Shown here one piece after another: positions 1 to 8,900 of a stretch of 64,000 nucleotides of DNA (position 1 is the first letter of the stretch; the number at the start of each line of letters is the position of its first letter). Under the pieces are notes generated by a model. It was not told the DNA's origin, ran no database searches, and worked only from the letters and a program-made list of their open reading frames with translations. Origin of the DNA: BM520 sp964474455 (GTDB lineage: Bacteria > Bacteroidota > Bacteroidia > Bacteroidales > BM520). The position numbers were made by a program, and so were the translations under genes. The DNA lies in NCBI GenBank assembly GCA_964474455.1, contig CAYYSU010000002.1, positions 33,582 to 97,581 of the forward strand, given 5' to 3'.

Positions 1-482
1 AAGTCGTAACAAATCCCCATCTTTACAGCAATAGTGGATGTCAGTAGTCCATCGTAGTAAGCTTTACCTCTTCCCATTCTGTTTTTGGAAATGTCGAATG
101 CCACACCGGGGGTAATGATAAGCTGTAGTGATTCTCTGTTAACAAAGAGTGGTCCTACAGGTTCCGCAATGCCAAAGCTCTCGCCGATCTTCATTGATTC
201 CATACCTTTGAATTCGCGTAACTCGAGAGTGTCTCCTTTTACGCAGGGGAGGATAATCTTTTTTTTACGACTCCATCTACGCACCGCTTCATGGGTCATA
301 ACTTCATCACTCATCGACCAGAAAACCATTATCGTATGGGCATCTTTAAAGGCAGCGGTCTCTTCAATTTTTTTTATGATTATTTCAGAGGCGATGTGTT
401 TTTCCTCTTCAGATTGTTTCTTTTTTAGTACCAGAATCTCTTTCCGGAGTATTTTTTTTTGAATGTCGGTATCTGTTGTCAT
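1..482 (-). CDS. 5-formyltetrahydrofolate cyclo-ligase (3' end cut by window edge)
   Basis: ATP-dependent conversion of 5-formyl-THF to 5,10-methenyl-THF in the cytoplasm (MTHFS/YgfA family). I translated the minus strand from the ATG at 480-482. About 160 residues are present and the frame runs off the left edge. The visible part has the basic, lysine-rich N terminus of the family and the diagnostic block TPGVAFD followed by RMGRGKAYYD, the folate/ATP-binding signature. A near-consensus -7 element (TATATTTA, minus strand, 487-494) lies four bases before the ATG, so the mRNA may be leaderless. The sppA terminator separates it from the upstream gene. Family assignment is firm; the C-terminal end is not visible. 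Confidence 0.9.
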   Translation of the reverse strand, partial: MTTDTDIQKKILRKEILVLKKKQSEEEKHIASEIIIKKIEETAAFKDAHTIMVFWSMSDEVMTHEAVRRWSRKKKIILPCVKGDTLELREFKGMESMKIGESFGIAEPVGPLFVNRESLQLIITPGVAFDISKNRMGRGKAYYDGLLTSTIAVKMGICYD

Positions 483-486
483 GGCC

Positions 487-494
487 TAAATATA
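487..494 (-). promoter_or_regulatory. near-consensus -7 promoter element for the cyclo-ligase gene
   Basis: The minus strand reads TATATTTA, one mismatch from the Bacteroidota -7 consensus TAnnTTTG, and is followed by four bases and the ATG. No clear -33 TTG was found. The position suggests a leaderless start. Confidence 0.4.
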
Positions 495-530
495 AAAAAA
501 ACGCCGGAGGATATTTTTCCCTCCGGCGTC
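494..530 (-). terminator. rho-independent terminator of sppA
   Basis: The minus strand reads a 10-bp GC-rich stem (ACGCCGGAGG pairing with CCTCCGGCGT) directly followed by a run of T. It lies 20 bases past the sppA stop codon. Confidence 0.9.
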
Positions 531-550
531 AAAGTTATATATAAAATGTG

Positions 551-2317
551 TTAGTCGATATATATATCATATGGAAGACGTGCCTGAATACCCTGCATCT
601 GATCAATATTTTTTAATGTTTGGATGTATTGATAATATGGACCCATAGCTTTTTCAAGAGTCTTTACAGAAGCTTCCCCACTTATGATCTCCATAATTTG
701 TTCAAGTGGATCTTTATAATCGGGGAGCTGGCGTATGCGAAAGTTTTTAAGGTTTGCTGCCTCGGCAGCCAGTTCAATGGCTCTTTCCAAACCACCAAAC
801 TCATCAATGAGTCCAATTTCTATTGCATCGGAGCCGGCCCACACACGACCCTGCCCGATATTGTCAACCTCCTCGCGTGTCATATCTCTTCCTTCAGCTA
901 CCAAGCTGGTGAAATTGAAGTATGTATCAGTAACACTTCTCTTTAGCTCAGCATGTTCATAGTCGTTGAGAGGGCGAAAAACGTCAGGGAAACCGGAATT
1001 TTTATTTGTACTAACATTGTCAGTGGTGATTCCGATTCTGTTTTTCAAAAGGCCTTCCATATTCGGGAACATTCCGAAAACACCAATTGATCCTGTGATT
1101 GTATTTGGCAAGGCAACGATTTTATCTGCGTAACAGCTGATGTAATAACCACCTGAAGCCGCGACATCGCCATAGGATGCGATTATAGGCTTCTCTTCCT
1201 GCAACAGGCGCAGCTCGCGAAGAATAACGTCAGATGCCAGGACGCTTCCTCCCGGTGAGTTAACACGTAGAACGACAGATTTTATGTTGTCGTCCAAACG
1301 GGCTTTGCGAATGGCTTTAATAAAGTTTACCGATCCGACAGTGTTTTCGTCAGCCTTGCCATCAACGATACTTCCTGAAGCATATATCACAGCAATTTTT
1401 TCCTTTGCGAAAGAGTTGTCGTCTTCCACTTTAACTTTGGTGTATTTGGAAAGTTTAATAGCAGTGATTTCTCCGTCAGATTCTTTTTCCACCGCTTTGT
1501 TGATAGCATCATAAACCTGGTCTATGTATGCTATTTCATCAATGAGCCCGGCATTTAATGCTCTTTGGGCGTCCAATCCTGTGAGTTTGTCTGCGTATTC
1601 ATTGAGCTGCTCTTTAGAAAGCCCACGAGAGACAGCAATCTTATCAAGAAAACTATCCCAGATAGCGTTAACGTATTTTCCTGTCTGTTCGCGGTTGGCT
1701 TCCGACATTTTTTCCATATAAAAGGGCTCCACAGCACTCTTATACTTATTGCCGTCGGGACGAAGTATCTGTACCTCCACATCAACATCCTCCAGAAGAT
1801 TCTTGTAGAACATCACCTGCGCGTTGAGGCCTTTAAATTCTACCGCTCCGGTAGGGTTAAGAAACACCTTGTCGGCGACAGTAGCAAGGTAGTATGCCTT
1901 TTGTGTGTATAATTCACCATATGCGTAAATAAACTTTCCTGATTTTTTGAAATCTTCCAACGCATTGCGGATTTCGGTAATTGTGGCAGAACCTGCTACA
2001 ATATTACTGATGCTCAGGAATATGCCCTCTATTCGTTTGTCCTTTTCCGCTTTATCAAGGTTTTCGAGAATCTCAGTAAGACCTACAGGGTTTGTCATGT
2101 TGCTAAATGACATTAGCGTAGAGTTTTTTTGTGTCCTGTCCTTAATAGGGTAGTTGAGGTTCATTTGTAAAACACTTCCATCTTTTACCTTTACTTCTTG
2201 ATTATCAGTAAAAGAAAGCAGCGAAACCATCATTGCGCCGAAAATAAAAAATAGGACGATGAAAGTCACGACTAATCCTGTGATCGTGGCCAGGGTGTAC
2301 TTGAAGAATTCTTTCAT
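551..2317 (-). CDS. sppA: signal peptide peptidase SppA (protease IV), 67-kDa type
   Basis: Inner-membrane serine protease that degrades leftover signal peptides. At 588 residues it is the long, duplicated form. An N-terminal membrane anchor spans about residues 7-33. The catalytic pair of the E. coli enzyme can be placed: Lys193 in YKSAVEPF and Ser388 in AASGGYY, with the substrate-groove motif NSPGGS near 354 and the TGSIGVFG loop shortly after. It is a single-gene unit with its own promoter (2341-2348) and a strong terminator. It is transcribed divergently from folK across about 120 bases. Nothing in it looks damaged. Confidence 0.95.
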   Translation of the reverse strand: MKEFFKYTLATITGLVVTFIVLFFIFGAMMVSLLSFTDNQEVKVKDGSVLQMNLNYPIKDRTQKNSTLMSFSNMTNPVGLTEILENLDKAEKDKRIEGIFLSISNIVAGSATITEIRNALEDFKKSGKFIYAYGELYTQKAYYLATVADKVFLNPTGAVEFKGLNAQVMFYKNLLEDVDVEVQILRPDGNKYKSAVEPFYMEKMSEANREQTGKYVNAIWDSFLDKIAVSRGLSKEQLNEYADKLTGLDAQRALNAGLIDEIAYIDQVYDAINKAVEKESDGEITAIKLSKYTKVKVEDDNSFAKEKIAVIYASGSIVDGKADENTVGSVNFIKAIRKARLDDNIKSVVLRVNSPGGSVLASDVILRELRLLQEEKPIIASYGDVAASGGYYISCYADKIVALPNTITGSIGVFGMFPNMEGLLKNRIGITTDNVSTNKNSGFPDVFRPLNDYEHAELKRSVTDTYFNFTSLVAEGRDMTREEVDNIGQGRVWAGSDAIEIGLIDEFGGLERAIELAAEAANLKNFRIRQLPDYKDPLEQIMEIISGEASVKTLEKAMGPYYQYIQTLKNIDQMQGIQARLPYDIYID

Positions 2318-2340
2318 ATTATGTCTGTTTGATTGAACTG

Positions 2341-2348
2341 CAAAGATA
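2341..2348 (-). promoter_or_regulatory. sppA -7 promoter element
   Basis: The minus strand reads TATCTTTG, a match to TAnnTTTG, 23 bases upstream of the sppA ATG. No clear -33 TTG is present. Confidence 0.65.
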
Positions 2349-2429
2349 CAGTAATTTTATAAAATGTTATTTTGCACATGGTATAGATGAGATTATTATC
2401 ATAATGTTACAAAAGGGGCAAAAAAAATG

Positions 2430-2437
2430 TAATTTTG
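2430..2437 (+). promoter_or_regulatory. folK -7 promoter element, leaderless geometry
   Basis: TAATTTTG matches TAnnTTTG and ends three bases before the ATG at 2441, so transcription should start at or next to the A of the ATG. This also argues against the upstream TTG at 2435, which lies inside the element. Confidence 0.6.
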
Positions 2438-2440
2438 AAT

Positions 2441-2947
2441 ATGCAAAACAGGTTAGTGCTGCTATTAGGCGGAAATTTAGGTTGTCGTGATGTTGTTCTG
2501 GATTTATGCCTAACGAAACTCCGGAGTTGTGTAGGTGGAATTGATAGGATATCAGGGTTTTATGAATCTGAGCCTTGGGGTTTTGCTGATACTGTTCCGC
2601 TGTTTTGGAATTGTATTGTTATGATGAATACTACTGCTAGTCCTTTTCAGGTTTTGAGTATCACACAGGAAATAGAGAAAGAGCTTGGAAGAACACATAA
2701 AGCGACAGAATTATATATGTCGCGAATTATTGATATTGATATTCTTTTTTTTAATGAAGATATTATAGAGAGTCCTGAATTGATGATTCCACATACAGGT
2801 ATAGCGGAGCGTCGTTTTGTTTTGGTGCCGTTGAATGAAATCGCATCGGATTACATTCATCCTGTGTTGAAAAAGAGTATCTCTTCGCTTTTGGAAGAGT
2901 GCGAGGATTACTCTGGAGTTATACGAGTAAGAAATATTAAGTTATAA
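2441..2947 (+). CDS. folK: 2-amino-4-hydroxy-6-hydroxymethyldihydropteridine diphosphokinase (HPPK)
   Basis: Folate biosynthesis: pyrophosphate transfer from ATP to 6-hydroxymethyl-7,8-dihydropterin. The protein is 168 residues, usual for a single-domain HPPK. It carries the N-terminal LGGNLG, the YESEPWG block and the family signature SRIIDIDILFF with its metal-binding DxD, then PHTGIAERRFVLVPL. I start at ATG 2441, not the longer frame from TTG 2435, because the -7 element overlaps the TTG. The stop codon overlaps the next ATG by one base (TAATG), so it is translationally coupled to the kinase gene. Confidence 0.95.
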   Translation: MQNRLVLLLGGNLGCRDVVLDLCLTKLRSCVGGIDRISGFYESEPWGFADTVPLFWNCIVMMNTTASPFQVLSITQEIEKELGRTHKATELYMSRIIDIDILFFNEDIIESPELMIPHTGIAERRFVLVPLNEIASDYIHPVLKKSISSLLEECEDYSGVIRVRNIKL

Positions 2948-3579
2948 TGAATTATAATTATATAACCATAGAAGGGTGTATCGGAGCCGGAAAAACTTCC
3001 CTGGCCCAACGGGTTGCAAATGATTTTAACGGTAAATTAATACTGGAGCAATTTGAGGATAATCCTTTTCTCCCTAAATTTTATAAAGATCAGGAGAAAT
3101 ACGCTTTTCCCCTTGAAATGTCTTTTCTGGCTTCCCGATACCAACAACTAATGGATCAGCTCTTCACACAGGATCTTTTTCATGAGTTTACCGTATCGGA
3201 TTATTTTATTACCAAGTCATTGATTTTCGCTCGCCGAACGTTGGTGAGTGATGAGCTATCTCTCTACAGTAAGCTATTTCATATTATTGAAGCCAATCTG
3301 CCTAAACCTCAACTGCTAGTGTACCTCTATTCAGATATTGACAGACTGTTGAGTAATATCAGGAAACGAGGTCGTGACTATGAGCAGGATATCTCTGCGG
3401 ATTATTTAAGTAAAATTCAATCAGGCTACTTTGATTATATCCGCCAGCAGAGTGATAAAAGGATTCTTATTATTGATACAAATAAGGTGGATTTTGTTGC
3501 CAATGAAGATGAATACAGGAGTATGGTAGATTTGATAATGCATGAATGGCCTGTGGGAACGCATAGAGTTGTCGTATAA
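2947..3579 (+). CDS. deoxynucleoside kinase (deoxyadenosine/deoxyguanosine kinase family)
   Basis: Phosphorylates salvaged deoxynucleosides to dNMP in the cytoplasm. Its 210 residues match the bacterial dNK/dGK family. The P-loop GCIGAGKT is at residues 10-17, the helix with the substrate-binding FLASRYQQL follows, DYFITKSLIFARRTL stands where the family has its D-R-S catalytic block, and RKRGRDYEQD forms the lid. Which deoxynucleoside it prefers cannot be told from sequence. It is the second gene of a two-gene operon with folK, and the operon ends in a bidirectional terminator. Confidence 0.9.
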   Translation: MNYNYITIEGCIGAGKTSLAQRVANDFNGKLILEQFEDNPFLPKFYKDQEKYAFPLEMSFLASRYQQLMDQLFTQDLFHEFTVSDYFITKSLIFARRTLVSDELSLYSKLFHIIEANLPKPQLLVYLYSDIDRLLSNIRKRGRDYEQDISADYLSKIQSGYFDYIRQQSDKRILIIDTNKVDFVANEDEYRSMVDLIMHEWPVGTHRVVV

Positions 3580-3598
3580 AAATTTATTTATTGGATAT

Positions 3599-3632
3599 AA
3601 AAAAAACCCGGTTTTTTAAGCCAGGTTTTTTT
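3599..3632. terminator. bidirectional terminator between two convergent genes
   Basis: An A-run, an arm ACCCGG, a T-rich loop and the arm CCAGGT are followed by a T-run. The structure has U-tracts on both strands. It serves the deoxynucleoside kinase on the plus strand and the OmpA/TPR lipoprotein on the minus strand. Confidence 0.8.
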
Positions 3633-3650
3633 AGTATGCGGTATAATCAA

Positions 3651-5420
3651 TTATTTTATAACTTCCATGAATAGGGGGTCGTCAAAGAATTTTAGGAATT
3701 CTCTGTCAGCCATGGCTTTCTTGGCAAGCTCAGGCTTAATCTTGATAGCTTTTGCAAGATACTCGGCCATTGTAGTTTTGTTGTCAGTGCGGGCAGCAAT
3801 AACTGCCATCAGGTAGTTAGTCATACAATTCTCTTCGCTACACTTAAGTGTTTTAGATGCAGCATCATATTTATTTTCGAGAACCTGTACCAGTGCTTTG
3901 TTATAGTTACAATCTTTAGCATTGAGAGCTTTCATTGCCGCGCCATATTTACCTTTTGTAATGTCAATGATAGCTGTATTATAAGCTACATCAACACCAA
4001 GGCCTTTAGCTTTGTTGTAAAGCGACATTGCATTGTCATAATCTCCTGCTTTACTTGCCGCAACACCCATATTATTAGTAATCATAGGATTGTTAGGGCT
4101 GAGTTCGTTAGCCTTCTCAATGTAAGTTACAGCCTCATCAGTTTTGTTCATACTGAGGTAAGTGGCTGCTACGTTGTTATGACCTTTCCAATCTTTAGGA
4201 AACAAGTCAGTTGCAGACTTATATATCTGTAATTTTGTGTTGAAATCATCAGTCAGAGTACCTGCGTAAATAAGCTCTTTCAGCGTGAGATCTGCGGGAT
4301 TGTTAACTGCGAGGTCAGCAATTTGCTCTGCAGTTTTCTTAGGCTCAAAGCATGTTACTTTAATTTCAACGCGACGCAGTGGAGGGAGGATCTCATCAGC
4401 GATCTCGTTATAAACGAGAGTCATATTTCTGATTTCCTGTTCTTTTTTCAGTGGGTTAGACTGTGACTTTACAACGTTAAGGACGATATTTTTATCTTTC
4501 AGATTTGAAGCTTCAACAGCCTTGATAAATCCGTTCCAGTCTTCACCAAGCCCGCGAGTACTGATAGAGTACTTTTGCTCAGGATTCTCAACTTTCACGG
4601 TAGCATTTTTGTCTTTAAGAAGATTGTTGTACAGTTTCTTAAGGATTGTCATACCGGACTCAGCACGTTTTTCAGAGAGGCCTTCGTTGAAAGATTCTTC
4701 ACCTTCCGGCGAAGCGTAAGCGTTAATTTCGATGTTCTTAACTTCCCAACCCTGATCGATGAAATTCTGGAGAGCATTAAGCTGTTGCTTAACATTCATC
4801 TCTTTGTTCATGTCAAGGTTGTAGTTGATATTAGAACGGTTTACCAGGAAATAGAAAGTCGCTGATTGGCTTGCAGGAGTGATAAGCTCATAATATTCGT
4901 CACTCTTCATACCAAGCTTGGCGGCATTTTCACGTGATGCGAACCAGATGTCTTCATCATGCATAATGAACTGTGAGGTCATAATAGTACCGTCCGCGAG
5001 TTTCACTTCTGCAGTTTCCTGTGCTTTACCTTTTTTTGTTATCGCTGGTTCTACAACGAGAACAGCCTCTTCCATACCTGGTTCGTAATCGATAACAGTG
5101 TTGTAAGAGAATTTGCCTCCGTTTTTAGTGCTGACAACCTGGCCAACACCTCCAGCTTTTTCGCCTTTAAGGGTCATAGACTTCAGTTCTTTCTCTTTTC
5201 CGTTGTATTTAAGTACCGGAGTGAATTCAACAACGGCTTTTTTGTGGAAACTTTTTTCAGAGATAGTGCCGTCTACTTTAACAGCGATTTTTCCACCGTT
5301 GTTTTCCAGAGTCTCTGGCTCTACGGTATAAGAACCGGGCATTTGAGTAGATACACAGCCAGACAACATGCCTACGATTAGCAACAGAGCAGGCAGAAGT
5401 TTAATGTAACTTTTTTTCAT
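3651..5420 (-). CDS. outer-membrane lipoprotein with OmpA-like and TPR domains
   Basis: This 589-residue protein starts at the ATG at 5418-5420, because the residues from there form a lipoprotein signal peptide with lipobox LSGC (Cys22); the upstream 17 codons do not. After a beta-rich region (about 25-160) comes an OmpA-type segment (about 170-340) with YFLVNRSNINYN and the INAYASPEGEESFNEGLSEKRAES peptidoglycan-binding pattern, interrupted by a long insert. TPR repeats fill about 390-530. Such OmpA-TPR lipoproteins in Bacteroidota sit in the outer membrane and touch peptidoglycan. The exact role is unknown. It stands alone, with its own promoter and terminator. Confidence 0.75.
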   Translation of the reverse strand: MKKSYIKLLPALLLIVGMLSGCVSTQMPGSYTVEPETLENNGGKIAVKVDGTISEKSFHKKAVVEFTPVLKYNGKEKELKSMTLKGEKAGGVGQVVSTKNGGKFSYNTVIDYEPGMEEAVLVVEPAITKKGKAQETAEVKLADGTIMTSQFIMHDEDIWFASRENAAKLGMKSDEYYELITPASQSATFYFLVNRSNINYNLDMNKEMNVKQQLNALQNFIDQGWEVKNIEINAYASPEGEESFNEGLSEKRAESGMTILKKLYNNLLKDKNATVKVENPEQKYSISTRGLGEDWNGFIKAVEASNLKDKNIVLNVVKSQSNPLKKEQEIRNMTLVYNEIADEILPPLRRVEIKVTCFEPKKTAEQIADLAVNNPADLTLKELIYAGTLTDDFNTKLQIYKSATDLFPKDWKGHNNVAATYLSMNKTDEAVTYIEKANELSPNNPMITNNMGVAASKAGDYDNAMSLYNKAKGLGVDVAYNTAIIDITKGKYGAAMKALNAKDCNYNKALVQVLENKYDAASKTLKCSEENCMTNYLMAVIAARTDNKTTMAEYLAKAIKIKPELAKKAMADREFLKFFDDPLFMEVIK

Positions 5421-5479
5421 AATGGAATGGCTTTTTGTTTTATTACTATGTTTTTTGATTTTCAAATACATTTAGTGTG

Positions 5480-5487
5480 CAAATATA
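5480..5487 (-). promoter_or_regulatory. -7 promoter element of the OmpA/TPR lipoprotein gene
   Basis: The minus strand reads TATATTTG, an exact TAnnTTTG match, about 60 bases upstream of the chosen ATG. A second, poorer match (TGTATTTG) lies at 5463-5470. Confidence 0.6.
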
Positions 5488-5819
5488 AAAAATATCCCTG
5501 ATAAATGTGTTATCGCATGTATGTTTTTGTGCTCAAAGTTAATTATGTTCAAAATTATTTAATCTGCATATTGAAATTTGTGAGATTTTTTCACTCGGAA
5601 ATGCTTAATAAGCATGGTAATAATGATTCTTGAAATCGGTTAATTGTTAAAATAAGATACGTGTTGTGGGTAGTTGTTAGAGGCAAAAGTTCTATTATAT
5701 ATTTATCAGTATTTTTATTATTGTGTTTATTTTTATTGCTGATTATATCTATCTTTATTGTGAAGTTGAAAAACCTCGATTTTTTGCTATTATTATACTA
5801 ATTAATCTTGTTGGCTTTT
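5488..5819. other. AT-rich intergenic region between divergent genes
   Basis: This part of the 540-base gap separates the lipoprotein promoter from the promoter of the large operon. It is strongly AT-rich. I see no reading frame, tRNA-like fold or clear inverted repeat in it, so it may hold upstream regulatory sites that cannot be named from sequence alone. Confidence 0.6.
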
Positions 5820-5849
5820 TTGTGTTCTGCTTTTAAAGTGATAAATTTG
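5820..5849 (+). promoter_or_regulatory. promoter of the seven-gene surface-system operon
   Basis: A -33 TTG (5820-5822) and an exact -7 element TAAATTTG (5842-5849) are separated by 19 bases, the usual Bacteroidota layout. The predicted leader before the ATG at 5962 is about 110 bases. Confidence 0.7.
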
Positions 5850-5961
5850 GCGGGCACAAAAAGCAGGATGCAAATCCAGGGAAGCAAGCATGTTTTTTTT
5901 TGATAGTAGTTGAGAGTGGTTGTTTTGCTTGGAAATGAGACCTTTATTAAATACTCCGTAT

Positions 5962-8900
5962 ATGAAAACACCGCGAAACAATCTGGTTATAACTACACTA
6001 CTTGCATTTCTCTTTCTGCTATTAAATTTATCGGCATTCTGTTATGATGAAGTTAAGTATATAGTCTCTCCCGGCGTATCCGGCACATGGCATCCGGATA
6101 CTCTTTATGTCGTTACTGTTAATATACATATTGCAGAAGAAGATACCCTGCATATTCTTCCCGGTACTCAGGTTGAGTTTGAAAAAGATCGCCGTTTTGA
6201 GGTCTCCGGTGTATTATTAGCTGAAGGAACTCAGAATGACAGAATTGTTTTTTCAAGAATCGCCAACTCAGACAATAAATGGAATGGTATCAGATTAATG
6301 AGTGCCAAGGGTTTTTCTGCTAACTGGATTTCAAAATTTAAGTATTGCGATTTTAGCCATATTAATGCCAATGACGGTGCCGCTTTATCAGTAAATAACG
6401 GTGTCTCTGATATTTCTGACTGTAGTTTTAGTGATATTGATTCCAATGGTATCGTTATTCAAAGTGGTTGCCCGGCAGAATCCATTAACTTTACAAATAA
6501 TACGTTTTCATCTGTTATCGGTTATCCTGTTAATATTTATCAAAATTATTCTCTCTCGGATATTACTGTAAAACATAATAATTTTTCCGATTGCCATGCA
6601 GGGGTCATCGTCAATACTACTCAGATCACTTCATTTTTATTTGAAGATAACCAGATAATAAACTCACAACTTGATGTCTCTTTTTTGTCAATAACCGGTA
6701 ATCCATTTCTAAATTCTGTTGTCATAAAATATAATGATATTCAGAATGTTACAAGTGTTGATGATGTTCCATATATTGTTTATATATATGAAAATGCACA
6801 GCTGGATAATTTTGAATTTACAAACAATGAGGTTGTATCTTCCATAAGAATGTTGTGGCTCGAAGGAGTAAATTCAGCAACTATTGAAGGAAATGATTTT
6901 TCCCAGTCCCAGAATATTGTCTTCGAGCACCTTTACCACATCTCGGCTGACAATATTACCATCAGTAATGAAGCGATTAATCAAATGGACTTGAAGGAGC
7001 TTGGCGCCTCTTATAGCTCATTATACAGCCTTGTTCCTGCTAATAATGTTTCTATTGATGGCTGCTTTTTCAATGAAATAGAGGCAAACTGTTTCTTTGT
7101 TCATCCGGATCTTTCGTTTAGTGAAATAAGTATTCTTGATAACCATGTTATCGATTGTAATTCGGTGTTCAATGATGGGGGAGTCCTGCGGTTGGAATCT
7201 GTTGATGCTATAACTATAGAGAGAATCCGAATCAGTGATAATACTTTTTCCGGTGTTGTTTCAGATAATTATGGAGGCACTATATATATGGCACTCTCAG
7301 GTAGCAGCATAGGAGAATTTATTTCAGAAGGTAATAGTTACGATAGCGAAACTGATGATTCCGGAGGTGTAATCTATATGGATTGTGCATCAGTATCCGT
7401 GTTGAAATTTATTGATGATATTATTATAAAGGGTGAAATTACTGATAGCAATCCCGATGAAGGTACCGGTGGTTTTCTTTCGTTACAATTAGAGGTCGCT
7501 CCGGATACAATCCTTGTAAAAGAGTGCGATGTTACTAGAGCTCACGCATTTTCAGATGGCGGCTTCATGTTTATTGATATTGAAGACTCTGATTCTGATT
7601 TTGCATTACTGAAATTGGAGAATATCGTTTATAGAGATGTTCAAAGTGATGTTGGAAATGGAGGTTTTCTTTCGTTATATACTTCAGGTGGGGTAGGAAC
7701 TGTCCAGATCTCAGGTGTTGAAACGGAAGGTGCTTTTGAAAGAAAAGGATTATCCGGTGGGTTTGTATATATGCAAACAAATCGTGGTCCGGAAGTTTTT
7801 GATGTTACTAACAGCAATTTGGAACAAATCACAGCCTCACATTTGGGGGGGCATATCGCCATACTCACAGAGGGAGATATAAATACTGTTATTGTTGATG
7901 ATTGCTCTTTCTCTTCAAATCCTTCGTCCGAAATTACCCCACTAACAGGTGGAGCTTTGTACTTCTCTGCCAACAATGTTGATGTGACAACTATCAGTAA
8001 CAATACCTTTAATAACCTGGCGTCCATTGAAAATGGAGGGATGATATTTATTGCAGCATCAGAGGGTTTTGAGCGCCAGGAATATATAAACAACAACTTT
8101 GGGTCTGGAAATTCAGGCGGAATGGGTGGTGCAATATATTTGTCTGCAACTGATAATCTACCTGAAAAGTGTCTATTTGCAGAGAACGATTTTTCATATA
8201 TTCAATCCGGTGGCAATGGCGGAGCAGTATATATAGCTCTGGAAGATGGTGATATGGAGAAGGGTCTCCTCCTTAGTGATAACGCTTTTGAAAGTTGCTC
8301 TGCAGGTCAGAATGGATCCGGGGGTTCTATGTTCGTAGAGTGCGGTACCATAAATGACTCCTTGATGGTGAAGAACTCATCGTTTGCAGATTGTGAAGCC
8401 TATGCCTCAGGAGGAGCTTTGTATTTCTTAGCCGATAATATTGAAAACATAATCGTTGATGGTGAAAATAGTTCCGGGTTTAATAATTGTGTTGCATTAA
8501 ATGGCGACGGTGGAGCTCTTTTTCTCTCCTCCTCGGCGCAGGGAGTTCAGTGTGCTGAGTTTAAAAATATGACATGCAACGGCAACCAGGCATCCACGAA
8601 TGCTCACGGTATGGGAGGGTTTGTTGCCTTGAATTCTAACGGTAATTTGATGCATGCTCTGACACTTGAGAACCTTAGTGTTAATGGCTTCTCTTCTGAG
8701 GGCTCAGGTGGTGTTTTCTATCTTAATTTTTATAATCATAGTATTATTGATATTGTTGATGTGAATGGTTGTGAATTTGAAAACTGCATCGCCACAGGCG
8801 ATAACGCTAATGGCGGTGTCGTGGAGTTGATCGCAGGAGATATTCTTGCTGACATCACTATCTATAACAACTCATTCGATGGATGCACCGCCGGGTTTAA

